The notes beneath the pieces were generated by a model. The model saw only the letters and a list, made by a program, of their open reading frames with translations. It searched no databases and was not told where the DNA came from. A program made the translations under genes and the position numbers. From Taylorella equigenitalis ATCC 35865 (GTDB lineage: Bacteria; Pseudomonadota; Gammaproteobacteria; Burkholderiales; Burkholderiaceae_B), in assembly GCF_000276685.1 (NCBI RefSeq), contig NC_018108.1, positions 930,001 to 994,000 on the forward strand: DNA of 64,000 nt, read 5' to 3'. Each line of letters begins with the position of its first letter. Position 1 is the first letter of the stretch. Of this stretch, positions 9,002 through 18,412 are shown piece by piece.

Positions 9002-10006
9002 ATGAATTTTTGGCGTTTATTCTGTGCAGGTTTTACCTTTGTATTTCCAATATTTTTTGTATACGTTGGTTTTTGGCCGACATCGGCTATGGTTTCCACT
9101 ATCTCACTAGTTCTAGGGATTGTTCTTTGGAGTATTTTTGCTTTAATTGAATTTAGAAATTTTGTTTTAAAACCTGCTAGAGCTGATGCCTATTACAGGC
9201 GTATATATAACTCTAGTCCTAATTCTTATGCTACTGTAGAGAGTATTAGCAATGTTGGAACCTCTTCAAAACCTAAGTATAAATATCTTTTAAAGTTCCA
9301 AAATTTATCAGGTACTACTGTGCATTTTTCTATCGAAAACAAAAAAGATTTATCATTAATGGCTGGTCAATCTCTACCGATATACATCAATACAGATGAA
9401 GTAAATCCCGATCCCCCATTTGTAATAGCAGACAATAGATTTTCATTTAAACCTTCCTTTAATCCAGCTTCTGGACTTTTTTACGTTCTTTTTATAATTG
9501 CTTATGCTGTAGGGTTCTTTTTAGCTTGCTATGCTTTATTTTCCAATGGATATGGTTGGAGATTTATGTCCCCATGGCACCCTTGGGTTTGGGCCCCTAT
9601 CATAGGTATTTTTACTACAAAAGTAATTGGTGGAGTAGACAAATATATAACTACATCAGGTACTAATCAGAAATTGTTTAACAAACTAGTTACAAGAGGC
9701 TTAAAAGCTGAAGGAACTATAATTTCTAGAGAGCATACAGGTACAACAATAATGAATTCTCCTCTTATGAAATTTATAGTCCAATATTCAGATAAACAAG
9801 GAATTCAACATCAGGCTGTAATAAAAGAGCTCATTGCATTCAATGATATTTATAAATTTGAATTAAATAAAAGACCTGTTCTTTATCTGAAAGATGATCC
9901 AAGTATTGCTAAATTTGAATACATAGAACGATCAATGACTGAATTTGCTCATACGGAGCCTAGTGATGCAAGTTATATTATGTTTGATAATATGATTAGT
10001 GATTAA
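9002..10006 (+). CDS. Hypothetical membrane protein, DUF3592-like
   Basis: A 334-residue protein with two N-terminal helices (about 5-50), two central helices (about 160-205) and two soluble segments. The segments [17 protein letters not shown] and the later [14 protein letters not shown] share the pattern of DUF3592-type domains (a beta-rich 'A-x-I-x-S' start followed by Tyr/Val strands), here apparently twice. This resemblance is from memory and moderate. It ends the three-gene set between tRNA-Leu and dapD. Function unknown. Confidence 0.62.
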   Translation: MNFWRLFCAGFTFVFPIFFVYVGFWPTSAMVSTISLVLGIVLWSIFALIEFRNFVLKPARADAYYRRIYNSSPNSYATVESISNVGTSSKPKYKYLLKFQNLSGTTVHFSIENKKDLSLMAGQSLPIYINTDEVNPDPPFVIADNRFSFKPSFNPASGLFYVLFIIAYAVGFFLACYALFSNGYGWRFMSPWHPWVWAPIIGIFTTKVIGGVDKYITTSGTNQKLFNKLVTRGLKAEGTIISREHTGTTIMNSPLMKFIVQYSDKQGIQHQAVIKELIAFNDIYKFELNKRPVLYLKDDPSIAKFEYIERSMTEFAHTEPSDASYIMFDNMISD

Positions 10007-10056
10007 TCCTCACTGGATATATTTGTACAGGATTCTTTATAACAAAAAACATAAAA

Positions 10057-10872
10057 ATGAAAAAAAACTTTGAAGATTTAATTAATAGTGCTTGGGATAA
10101 CAAAAGCGAATTAACCCCACAAAATACGGAACTTTTTCAAATTGTCGAACAAGTTATTGACGATCTAGATAAGGGTAAAATTCGTGTGGCAGAAAAAATA
10201 AATTCTGAATGGCGGGTTAATCAATGGGTTAAAAAGGCTGTTTTACTTTCATTTAAGCTTAGAGAAAATAAAGTAATAAACGAAGTACCTCTACAGTATT
10301 TTGATAAAGTCCCTTTGAAATTTGAAAATTTCACTTCCGAAGATTTTAAAAATTCTGGTTTTAGAGTCGTACCTCCTGCAGTGGCTAGACGTGGGGCATT
10401 TATAGATAAAAACGTAGTACTTATGCCCTCCTACGTAAATATTGGAGCATATATAGGTGAAGGTACTATGGTTGACACATGGGCTACAGTAGGCTCGTGT
10501 GCACAAATTGGAAAAAACGTACATCTTTCAGGGGGCGTTGGTATAGGTGGTGTTTTAGAGCCTCTTCAAGCAAATCCAACCATAATTGAAGATAATTGCT
10601 TTATAGGTGCTAGATCTGAAATTGTTGAGGGTGTAATCGTTGAGGAAAATTCTGTATTATCAATGGGGGTTTACCTTTCTCAAAGTACAAAAATATATAA
10701 CCGTGATACAGGTGAAATTTCCTATGGACGAGTACCATCTGGTTCAGTCGTTGTACCAGGCAGTCTGCCTAGTAAGGATGGTAGTCACAGTCTTGCTTGT
10801 GCTGTTATTGTAAAACGAGTTGATGCAAAAACTCGCTCAAAAACAAGTATTAATGACCTTCTTAGAGCTTAA
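10057..10872 (+). CDS. dapD: Tetrahydrodipicolinate N-succinyltransferase
   Basis: Adds succinyl from succinyl-CoA to tetrahydrodipicolinate in the succinylase route to diaminopimelate and lysine. The 271-residue length is typical. The N-terminal helical part (about 1-100) includes [10 protein letters not shown]. The left-handed beta-helix follows with hexapeptide repeats such as [20 protein letters not shown] (about 128-150) and the family signature [14 protein letters not shown]. It lies one base before dapE, so the two steps of the pathway are cotranscribed. No obvious Shine-Dalgarno sequence precedes the ATG at 10057. Confidence 0.97.
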   Translation: MKKNFEDLINSAWDNKSELTPQNTELFQIVEQVIDDLDKGKIRVAEKINSEWRVNQWVKKAVLLSFKLRENKVINEVPLQYFDKVPLKFENFTSEDFKNSGFRVVPPAVARRGAFIDKNVVLMPSYVNIGAYIGEGTMVDTWATVGSCAQIGKNVHLSGGVGIGGVLEPLQANPTIIEDNCFIGARSEIVEGVIVEENSVLSMGVYLSQSTKIYNRDTGEISYGRVPSGSVVVPGSLPSKDGSHSLACAVIVKRVDAKTRSKTSINDLLRA

Positions 10873-10873
10873 C

Positions 10874-12019
10874 ATGAACACTCAAAATATAACCACACTT
10901 GAACTGCTTAAAGATTTAATTTCACGTGAATCCATTTCACCAAACGATGCTGGATGCCAGGATGTATTAGCAGATCTTCTTAAAAAACAAGGTTTTAAAG
11001 CGGAATTCATGGAGTTTGGTGCTGTAAAAAACCTTTGGATTCGTCATGGAGACCTAGCACCATTAGTAGTATTTGCTGGACACACTGATGTTGTACCCTC
11101 TGGACCTAGGGATTTGTGGGATTCTCCACCTTTCGAACCTACTATTCGAAACAATAAACTTTATGGACGTGGGGCTGCTGATATGAAAGCAGGAGTTGCT
11201 GCAAGTGCCATTGCCAGCTATGAATTTGTTAAAGCATATCCAAATCATAATGGTTCAGTTGCTCTTTTGATTACCTCTGATGAGGAAAGTATCGCTATCG
11301 ATGGCACGGTAAAAGTCTGTGAAGTCCTTGAAAAACGCGGTGAATCTATTGACTACTGTGTCGTAGCCGAACCTTCATGTGTAGATAAATTGGGAGATAC
11401 TATTAAAATTGGTCGTCGTGGGTCTTACGGGGCTACTTTGACTATTAAAGGTAAACAAGGACATGTAGCTTATCCACATAAAGTCAAAAATCCTATTCAT
11501 TTAGCGGCACCTGCTGTTGCTGAATTATGTAGTACTGTTTGGGATGAGGGTAATAAATTCTTTCCCCCTACTTCATTTCAGATATCCAATTATCGTGCTG
11601 GTACTGGTGCAGCAAATGTAGTCCCTGGAATTGCTCACATTGAATTTAATTTCAGATTCTGCACTGAAAGCACTCCTGAATCATTAAAAAATCGTGTTGA
11701 AGAAATACTAAATAAACACAACCTAGACTATGAAATCGAATGGATTCTAGGAGGCGAGCCTTTTTTAACTGAAGCCGAAGATTTAACAAAAGCGATGATT
11801 GATTCCATCAAAGAAGTAACTGGTGTTGATGCTCAATTGAGCACTACTGGTGGTACATCAGACGGCAGGTTTATCGCAAAAATGAATCCTAAACCAAAGG
11901 TTTTGGAATTTGGTGTAATTAATGCCAGCATTCACCAAATAAACGAGCATGTTGATGTAGATGACTTAGAAAAAAGCAAAGACATTTACTTTAAAGTATT
12001 AGAAAAACTTTTAGCTTAA
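10874..12019 (+). CDS. dapE: Succinyl-diaminopimelate desuccinylase
   Basis: Zinc M20-family hydrolase that removes succinate to give LL-diaminopimelate, the next step but one after DapD. The 381-residue form from the ATG at 10874 (MNTQNITTLELL) matches family length; an 18-codon longer in-frame start would overlap dapD. Metal-site motifs are FAGHTDVVPSG (His and Asp ligands), DEES with the catalytic Glu pair, and the dimerisation lid with GRRGSYGATL. The C-terminal STTGGTSDGRFIAK and INASIHQINEHV carry further ligands. The stop overlaps the prmB start by one base. Confidence 0.97.
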   Translation: MNTQNITTLELLKDLISRESISPNDAGCQDVLADLLKKQGFKAEFMEFGAVKNLWIRHGDLAPLVVFAGHTDVVPSGPRDLWDSPPFEPTIRNNKLYGRGAADMKAGVAASAIASYEFVKAYPNHNGSVALLITSDEESIAIDGTVKVCEVLEKRGESIDYCVVAEPSCVDKLGDTIKIGRRGSYGATLTIKGKQGHVAYPHKVKNPIHLAAPAVAELCSTVWDEGNKFFPPTSFQISNYRAGTGAANVVPGIAHIEFNFRFCTESTPESLKNRVEEILNKHNLDYEIEWILGGEPFLTEAEDLTKAMIDSIKEVTGVDAQLSTTGGTSDGRFIAKMNPKPKVLEFGVINASIHQINEHVDVDDLEKSKDIYFKVLEKLLA

Positions 12020-12960
12020 TGAAAAATAAAGAAATTCATTCTGAAATCCTAAAAGAGCTTAAATCTGTTAGGGATTTTGTTCGATACTGCACCTCAAAAT
12101 TCTACGAAAATGAAATTTTTTTAGGACATGGAAATACAGAATATATAGATGAAGCTATACAACTTGTATATTCTGCCCTACATCTCAAGCCAGTTGATAT
12201 CGATATATTTCTAGATGCATTAGTCACAGAAGATGAGAAAACAAAGATATTGGATTATCTTAATAAAAGAATAGTGGATCGTATGCCATTGCCATACATA
12301 ACTGGATCCGCATGGCTTCAAGGACTTGAATTTATCGTTAACTCGGATGTTTTAATACCGCGCTCCTTTATTGCAGAGCTTTTATCTCAAGATTTATTTG
12401 AACAGGACATCCTAAATACGGAACCCTCTAAAATTCTTGATATGTGCACAGGTTCAGGGTGTTTAGGTATTCTAGTAGCATTAATTTACCCCTTTGCGGA
12501 GGTAGACGGTGTGGATATTTCTGATGCAGCTATTAAGATAGCAAAATTAAATAAAGACAAACACAATGTACAAAACTTTCACCCTATAGTCAGCGATTTA
12601 TTTAGCTTTAATCCTGATTACAAATATGATTTGATCATATGCAATCCGCCCTACGTAAACAGCGTATCGATGCAAAATTTACCTCCTGAATATGGCTATG
12701 AACCTCAATTAGCATTAGCAGGTGGTGAAAAGGGCATGGATACAATCAAGCGTTTTCTAACTGAAGCTTTAAACTTTACCCATGATAACACCTCTATAAT
12801 TCTTGAAATTGGCAATGAGTACGAGTACTTTGTTAAAGCATTTCCAAATTTACATCACATTTGTTTAGAAACAGCTACTACGACAGAAAGCGTTGTATTT
12901 ATCAAGGGTCGTGACCTACATGATTCGAGCAAACTCTCTAAGTTTAAGACGTGGCAGTAA
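12019..12960 (+). CDS. prmB: Ribosomal protein L3 N5-glutamine methyltransferase PrmB
   Basis: SAM-dependent methyltransferase for a glutamine in ribosomal protein L3. The 313 residues have an N-terminal helical bundle and a Rossmann domain with the SAM motif DMCTGSGCLGI (about 149-159) and the catalytic IICNPPYVN. PrmB rather than PrmC is favoured because of the VRDFVRYCTSKF start, overall length and RMPLPYITG-x-AWLQGLEF segment. It is translationally coupled to dapE (1-bp overlap), and its last 41 bases overlap the next gene. Confidence 0.93.
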   Translation: MKNKEIHSEILKELKSVRDFVRYCTSKFYENEIFLGHGNTEYIDEAIQLVYSALHLKPVDIDIFLDALVTEDEKTKILDYLNKRIVDRMPLPYITGSAWLQGLEFIVNSDVLIPRSFIAELLSQDLFEQDILNTEPSKILDMCTGSGCLGILVALIYPFAEVDGVDISDAAIKIAKLNKDKHNVQNFHPIVSDLFSFNPDYKYDLIICNPPYVNSVSMQNLPPEYGYEPQLALAGGEKGMDTIKRFLTEALNFTHDNTSIILEIGNEYEYFVKAFPNLHHICLETATTTESVVFIKGRDLHDSSKLSKFKTWQ

Positions 12961-14827
12961 ACCCCTTTTAGAAAACACATCATTCACTATCAATTCCAAT
13001 GAAAGAATTGGTATAGTTGGTAGAAATGGCGCTGGAAAATCTAGTTTATTCGCATTGATATTAGGGCAAATCGATCAAGAAACTGGAGATATAAGCATTC
13101 CTAAAGAGTGGAGAATCGCTCATGTTAGACAGGATGTTTTATTAGGAAATCAATCAGCTACCGAATTTGTAATTGATGGTGATATTAATTTAAGAAACCT
13201 TCAAAGTGAATACGCTAATACAGACACTAATGACGGCGTTAGATTATCGGAACTTGAAGCTGCTCTTTCAGATGCTGGCACCTACACGGTCCAGTCGAGG
13301 GCAGAACAGCTTCTGTCTGGATTAGGTTTTGGTCCATCCGAATGGTCTAAAGCTATTGGTGAATTCTCTGGTGGATGGCAGATGAGACTAGCACTAGCCC
13401 GAGCTCTAATGATGCCCTCAGATCTGCTATTACTAGATGAACCAACAAACCATCTAGATTTAGATGCAATGATATGGCTTGAAAAATGGTTATCTAGATA
13501 TGACGGAACGGTTCTAATTATTTCGCATGATACAGATTTTCTGAATTCCACCGTTCAAAACATTTTAAGCTTTGAGAACAAACAACTTATTCGATACAAA
13601 GGCAATTATGATCAACATCTAATTCAAAAAGCTGAGAAACATAAACAGCATATCGCTGAAATTGAAAAACAAAAGAGAGAAAGCGAAAGGCTACAAAACT
13701 TTATAGATAGGTTTAAAGCAAAAGCCTCTAAAGCAAAACAAGCACAAAGTAGAATTAAAGCCCTCTCAAGAATGCAGAAATTAGCCCCTTTGCAAGCTGA
13801 AGGAGCGATACACATAACATTGCCAACAAATCCAAATATGCCAGACCCTCTTCTAGTTATGGAAGATTTAAGTGTGGGATATGAACAAAAACCTGTTTTG
13901 CAAAATATATCCCTAATGTTACGTGGTGGAGATAGGATTGGAATGCTTGGTATGAATGGGGCTGGGAAATCAACTCTAGTAAAAACTCTAGCTGATGGAT
14001 TACCTCTAATTTCGGGAGCAATAAAACCCTCAAAAGGCATAAAAATAGGATATTTTGCTCAACATCAGCTTGATATGCTTAATGATGAATCTACTCCCCT
14101 CCAACACCTACAACTCATAGCTGATCCCAACACCACCGAACAAGAACTTAGAAATTATCTCGGTCAATTTGCTTTTACTGGCGATGTAGTTTGCGAACCC
14201 ATTGCCCCCTTTTCTGGAGGAGAAAAGGCACGTCTAGCTTTGGCTTTAGTTGTTTGGAAAAAGCCGAATTTACTAATTTTAGATGAACCAAGTAATCACC
14301 TTGATATAGTTACAAGAGAGGCTTTAGCTGAGGCTCTTGCTCAATTTGATGGGAGTATGCTATTAGTATCCCATGACAGACAGCTATTAAAGTCTACAAT
14401 TGATAAATTTTGGATTGTTTATGATGGCAATGTTCACGAATTCGACGGTGATCTTGATGACTATGCCAAATGGATTGAAGAAAGAAAATCTAATTCAACT
14501 AAAGTAGATCAAAAAAATAAATCTGATTCTACTGTAGATAAAAAGGCTACCAAAAGGCTCGAAGCTGAAGAGAGGCAAAGAAAATTTAAACTCAAAAAAC
14601 CTCTTGAACAAAAAGCTTCTTACATAGAAGAAAATATCAACAATCTTGAAAATAAAATATCTGAATATGATGCATTGATAGCGGATGAAAGCTTTTATGC
14701 AGAATCAAATAGAGATAACAGACTTAAAATATTAAATGATCATCAAAAATCCGTTAATGAGCTAAAACATCTAGAAGAAGAATGGTTTGATGTTTTAGCC
14801 CAAATAGAAGAGTTGGAAAATAATTAA
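12920..14827 (+). CDS. yheS: ABC-F family ATPase, YheS-like
   Basis: Soluble twin ATPase of the ABC-F family, acting on ribosomes rather than transport. From the ATG at 12920 the 635-residue product begins MIRANSLSLRRGSKPLLEN. Walker A motifs GRNGAGKSS and GMNGAGKST, signatures FSGGWQMRLALARAL and FSGGEKARLALAL, and the linker IDRFKAKASKAKQAQSRIKAL match E. coli YheS closely. A C-terminal coiled coil (about 520-635) is rich in Lys and Glu. A 9-codon longer frame starts further inside prmB and is less likely. The end overlaps the convergent ABC importer gene by four bases. Confidence 0.93.
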   Translation: MIRANSLSLRRGSKPLLENTSFTINSNERIGIVGRNGAGKSSLFALILGQIDQETGDISIPKEWRIAHVRQDVLLGNQSATEFVIDGDINLRNLQSEYANTDTNDGVRLSELEAALSDAGTYTVQSRAEQLLSGLGFGPSEWSKAIGEFSGGWQMRLALARALMMPSDLLLLDEPTNHLDLDAMIWLEKWLSRYDGTVLIISHDTDFLNSTVQNILSFENKQLIRYKGNYDQHLIQKAEKHKQHIAEIEKQKRESERLQNFIDRFKAKASKAKQAQSRIKALSRMQKLAPLQAEGAIHITLPTNPNMPDPLLVMEDLSVGYEQKPVLQNISLMLRGGDRIGMLGMNGAGKSTLVKTLADGLPLISGAIKPSKGIKIGYFAQHQLDMLNDESTPLQHLQLIADPNTTEQELRNYLGQFAFTGDVVCEPIAPFSGGEKARLALALVVWKKPNLLILDEPSNHLDIVTREALAEALAQFDGSMLLVSHDRQLLKSTIDKFWIVYDGNVHEFDGDLDDYAKWIEERKSNSTKVDQKNKSDSTVDKKATKRLEAEERQRKFKLKKPLEQKASYIEENINNLENKISEYDALIADESFYAESNRDNRLKILNDHQKSVNELKHLEEEWFDVLAQIEELENN

Positions 14828-15609
14828 TTTCCCAACTCTATAGAAATATCAGCAAATAGTCCTACGATATCATCAAGCTGTAAGTTTTTTTTGTCCTGAC
14901 CTTGTTTATCCAGAACAATTTTACCCTGATGCATCATAATAATTCGATCGCCATATTGAAGAGCATATCTGAGATTATGAGTAACCATCAAAACTGTGCA
15001 ATTCATAGTATCCACGAGCTCTTGAGTAAGCTCCATAATTCTATCTGAAGACTTAGGATCTAATGCTGCCGTATGCTCGTCAAGCAAAACTAAACTTGCA
15101 TGAGAAAGACTAGTCATCAATAAGGCTAGAGCTTGCCTTTGACCACCAGATAAATTACCTGTTTTCTGATCTAGATAATTCTCTAGGCCCATGTTAAGTT
15201 TTTTTAAAGACTCTCTGAATAAATCTCTATCACGAGTTTTATACCCAAGACCTAATCCATAAAATTTACCCTTATTAGCAGCTAAAGACAAATTTTCTAA
15301 TACAGTTAAATTTCCAGCTGTACCCATAGATGGATTTTGAAACACCCTGCCTATAGTTTTATATCTCGAAGATTCGGAGAGCTTACTGGTATCTCCTCTA
15401 TCAGATAGTATTATTTTTCCTGAATCAGGTTTTAAAGTTCCTGATATTAAGTTTAATAAAGTGGATTTACCAGAGCCGTTTGATCCAATAATAGAAATGA
15501 ATTCCCCTTTAGGAGAGGACAAATTAAAATTTTTGAACACCCTAACTTCATCAGGCGTTCCTATATGAAAGCTCTTATTTAAATTACTAACTGTAAGAAA
15601 ATCAGACAT
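14824..15609 (-). CDS. ABC transporter ATP-binding protein
   Basis: Cytosolic ATPase of the importer encoded by this three-gene unit. The 261 residues show Walker A GSNGSGKST (about 42-50), signature NLSGGQRQALAL, Walker B LVLLDEHTAALDP and switch His in MVTHN. It resembles the ATPases that partner ABC_sub_bind receptors, such as the TrpXYZ type described for aromatic amino acid uptake in streptococci. The start overlaps the permease gene by 8 bases. Confidence 0.93.
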   Translation of the reverse strand: MSDFLTVSNLNKSFHIGTPDEVRVFKNFNLSSPKGEFISIIGSNGSGKSTLLNLISGTLKPDSGKIILSDRGDTSKLSESSRYKTIGRVFQNPSMGTAGNLTVLENLSLAANKGKFYGLGLGYKTRDRDLFRESLKKLNMGLENYLDQKTGNLSGGQRQALALLMTSLSHASLVLLDEHTAALDPKSSDRIMELTQELVDTMNCTVLMVTHNLRYALQYGDRIIMMHQGKIVLDKQGQDKKNLQLDDIVGLFADISIELGN

Positions 15610-16516
15610 CTTTTGCCCTCCTGAAATTTAAACTTTTCATAAGAGGGGTTCTGACTTGATCGCTCATAAGAATAAGTAAGAATAACAATGCTCTAACCAT
15701 ATTTAGTAAATATGCTGGAGTACCTAAATTAATGGCCAACGCTACCAAGGCTTTATACAAAATTGACCCTAAAATTACTTGCGTAGTTAACTTCAAAAAT
15801 CTGACATTTGTAAATAAAACAAGCCCAATAATACAAGAAGCTAAACCAGTAACCATAGCCCCAGTACCCATACTTATTTCAAAATAACCCTGCTGCTGAG
15901 ATAAAACTGCACCCGATAACGCTACAAGAGAATTAGCTAATGATAAGCCGATAATCCGCATGGTACCAGGTTTTACAGCTAGCGATTTTACGATTTGTTC
16001 ATTGTCCCCTGTCGCCCTGAGCAGTAAACCAGCCTTGGTTTTAAAGAAATAATCCAAGGCTAATTTAATAATTAAAACAATAAGACCAACAACAAACAGG
16101 ATGAGTAAGCCTTTATTATTTTCGAAAATAGATAGACTAGATAATGATCCTTTGAAAATTGTAATCTTATCGAATATAGATTGATTTGCCCTACCCACAA
16201 CCAAAAGATTGACTGAATAAAGCAAAGTCATAGTTATAATGCCTGCAAATAATGCATTAATTTTAAGCTTTTCATGTAGAACTCCTGTAAAAGCCCCAGC
16301 TAAAGCACCGGCACATGCTGCTAGAAACAGAGAAGTCCATGGATCTAAACCTGACATCAATGCCCAAGTTGAAATAGCAGCTCCAAATGGAAAACTACCG
16401 TCAACAGTTAGGTCGGGCAAATTTAATACTTTAAAACTTATAAATATACCCAGAGCAAGCAAAGAATAAATTAATCCTTGCTCAAAAATATCAGATAAGA
16501 TTGCTACGTAATGCAT
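15602..16516 (-). CDS. ABC transporter permease
   Basis: Inner-membrane channel subunit with about eight to nine hydrophobic helices in 304 residues, of the BPD_transp_2 / LivH-like type. Conserved parts include LPDLTVDGSFPFGAA near the N-terminus, GLLLRATGDNEQIVKSLAV (the coupling loop to the ATPase) and ANSLVALSGAVLSQQQGY. It starts one base after the receptor gene's stop and overlaps the ATPase gene, so the three are one operon with one permease gene, implying a homodimeric channel. Confidence 0.93.
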   Translation of the reverse strand: MHYVAILSDIFEQGLIYSLLALGIFISFKVLNLPDLTVDGSFPFGAAISTWALMSGLDPWTSLFLAACAGALAGAFTGVLHEKLKINALFAGIITMTLLYSVNLLVVGRANQSIFDKITIFKGSLSSLSIFENNKGLLILFVVGLIVLIIKLALDYFFKTKAGLLLRATGDNEQIVKSLAVKPGTMRIIGLSLANSLVALSGAVLSQQQGYFEISMGTGAMVTGLASCIIGLVLFTNVRFLKLTTQVILGSILYKALVALAINLGTPAYLLNMVRALLFLLILMSDQVRTPLMKSLNFRRAKDV

Positions 16517-16517
16517 T

Positions 16518-17531
16518 TTATTTAGCTAAGTCTTTTGCGTGTTTATAGCTTTCAGGTAGTGTAAGGCCTAATTCATTAAGTGTTTTTGAATTATAAAAAG
16601 GGCTCGATTCAGAAATTTCTGGTATAGGCAATTCTTCTGGTTTTTTACCTTCAATAATCGCCGCAGCCATCTTACCTGTAGTTTTACCTAAGGCAACATA
16701 ATCAAGACCTTCAGCTGCTACTAAACCCAAAGCCACTTGCTCTTGCTCAGAACCAAAATATGGAATCTTCGCCTCTTTTGCTTTCTCCATAATAACTTGC
16801 ATATTTTGAACAACCATATTGTCTGTAAGATTGGTTAAAGCATCAACCTTAGATATCAATGATTGAGCTGCTAATGGCACATCACCTGCATTAGTAATAG
16901 CCTGTGTAACGATCTCAAACCCATAGTCAGGTGCAAGTTTTTCATAAATTTTTATAGAGGCTAATGAATTATCTTCTGCTGTGTTATACATAATGCCAAT
17001 CTTTTTAGCTTCTGGCAAAAATGCACGTATCAATTCAAGTTGCTGTTTGATAGGAAGGCGGTCATTAGTTCCTGTAATGCCAACCATATTAGATCCGTCT
17101 TCGTTTTGAAGTTTTGCAAGTTTTGGATCTGTCACCGCATTAAAAATCACTGGGATATTGTTTTTTCTACCTTCATTAAAAGCTGCTTGGGCTGCGGGTG
17201 TGGCAATGCCCACAATTAAATCAGCCTTATTACTTGAAAAATTTTGAACAATCTGATTAGTTAAACCTGTATCAGCTTGAGCAATCTGATAATCAATCTC
17301 AATATTTTTACCGTCTTCGTAACCCGCTTCTTTCAGACCTAATACAAAACCATCATGGCAGTTTTTCAAAGAGCCATGTTCAGCAAACTGAACCACACCG
17401 ATTTTAAATTTTTTTGAACTATCTTCTGAAGATGCAGTTGATTCCTTTTTATCGCCACAAGCAACCAATGCACTTGCGGTCAATAAAGCCATAACAATAT
17501 TTTTGGCATTAATGTTTTTAAAAAATTTCAT
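16518..17531 (-). CDS. ABC transporter substrate-binding lipoprotein
   Basis: Receptor for the importer, 337 residues. The signal peptide ends in a lipobox LVAC (about residues 21-24: ASALVACGDKK), so it is membrane-anchored. The mature part fits the ABC_sub_bind family (KIGVVQFAEHGSL, IVGIATPAAQAAF, PVIFNAVTDP, GITGTNDRLPIKQQLELI). Family members bind tryptophan, tyrosine or related compounds in the few studied cases; the ligand here is unproven. It is first in its operon; 17532-17605 is AT-rich and must hold the promoter. Confidence 0.92.
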   Translation of the reverse strand: MKFFKNINAKNIVMALLTASALVACGDKKESTASSEDSSKKFKIGVVQFAEHGSLKNCHDGFVLGLKEAGYEDGKNIEIDYQIAQADTGLTNQIVQNFSSNKADLIVGIATPAAQAAFNEGRKNNIPVIFNAVTDPKLAKLQNEDGSNMVGITGTNDRLPIKQQLELIRAFLPEAKKIGIMYNTAEDNSLASIKIYEKLAPDYGFEIVTQAITNAGDVPLAAQSLISKVDALTNLTDNMVVQNMQVIMEKAKEAKIPYFGSEQEQVALGLVAAEGLDYVALGKTTGKMAAAIIEGKKPEELPIPEISESSPFYNSKTLNELGLTLPESYKHAKDLAK

Positions 17532-17605
17532 GTTTTAACCTAAATTTTTAATTCTAAAATTTAATAATTGATTTTTTATTCTATACAAAAAAATTTTTAA
17601 TTCCA

Positions 17606-18412
17606 CTATATAGCGTGAATTAAACTTCTAAAAGGAGATTCAATATCAAAAAGTTGTGGTATCTCATACTCTTCAGGATAGTCAACTCTCGCAAAATACA
17701 ACCCATCGGGCATAAATGTGGGAGCAGTGAACATCCTGTTTTTAGCCTCAATAAGATCAGGGATTTTCGAAGGACTAAACCTACCCATACCAACATAAAG
17801 TATTGTGCCTATAAGATTTCTGACCATATGATGCAAAAATCCATTAGCCCTGAGAGTAAATATAATGAATGGACCCTCAGCATTTATTTTAAATAAATCT
17901 AGAGTCCTTACGGGACTAGAAGCCTGACATTGAGAAGATCTAAAACTAGTGAAATCATGAGTACCAATCATCTTTTCTTTGGCAATGTTCATGCTTTCAA
18001 CATCTAGATTATGAAAATCCCAACCAGCCCTGCCACTCCAAATAGGTGACATAACTCTCTCATTTCTAAGCAAATAAACATAGGTTCTGCTTACCGCAGA
18101 AAATCTAGCACTAAAACTATCAGGAACAATTTTTGACCAACGAACTCTTATAGAGTCAGGTAAATGAGAATTAACTCCCCTAATCCAAGATTCAAGATTT
18201 CTATCAACCTCAGTATCAAAATGCACAACTTGGCCAAGAGCATGAACTCCAGTATCTGTACGTCCAGCACAAATTGTGCTTACTTGATGTCTTGTGAATT
18301 CCCTAAGAGCTGCCTCTAATTTATCTTGTACAGTCAGACCATTAGGCTGAGTTTGCCAACCTTGAAAATCCCTACCATCATAAGATATACCAAGTGCAAC
18401 TCTATAGCTCAT
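17606..18412 (-). CDS. truA: tRNA pseudouridine(38-40) synthase TruA
   Basis: Isomerises uridines 38-40 in the tRNA anticodon arm. The 268 residues have typical length, with the catalytic Asp in CAGRTDTGVHALGQV (about 47-61), the N-terminal ALGISYDGRDFQGWQTQ, and the C-terminal FLHHMVRNLIGTILYVG. The start overlaps the asd stop by one base. In many related genomes fimV lies between asd and truA; here they are directly joined. Confidence 0.97.
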   Translation of the reverse strand: MSYRVALGISYDGRDFQGWQTQPNGLTVQDKLEAALREFTRHQVSTICAGRTDTGVHALGQVVHFDTEVDRNLESWIRGVNSHLPDSIRVRWSKIVPDSFSARFSAVSRTYVYLLRNERVMSPIWSGRAGWDFHNLDVESMNIAKEKMIGTHDFTSFRSSQCQASSPVRTLDLFKINAEGPFIIFTLRANGFLHHMVRNLIGTILYVGMGRFSPSKIPDLIEAKNRMFTAPTFMPDGLYFARVDYPEEYEIPQLFDIESPFRSLIHAI

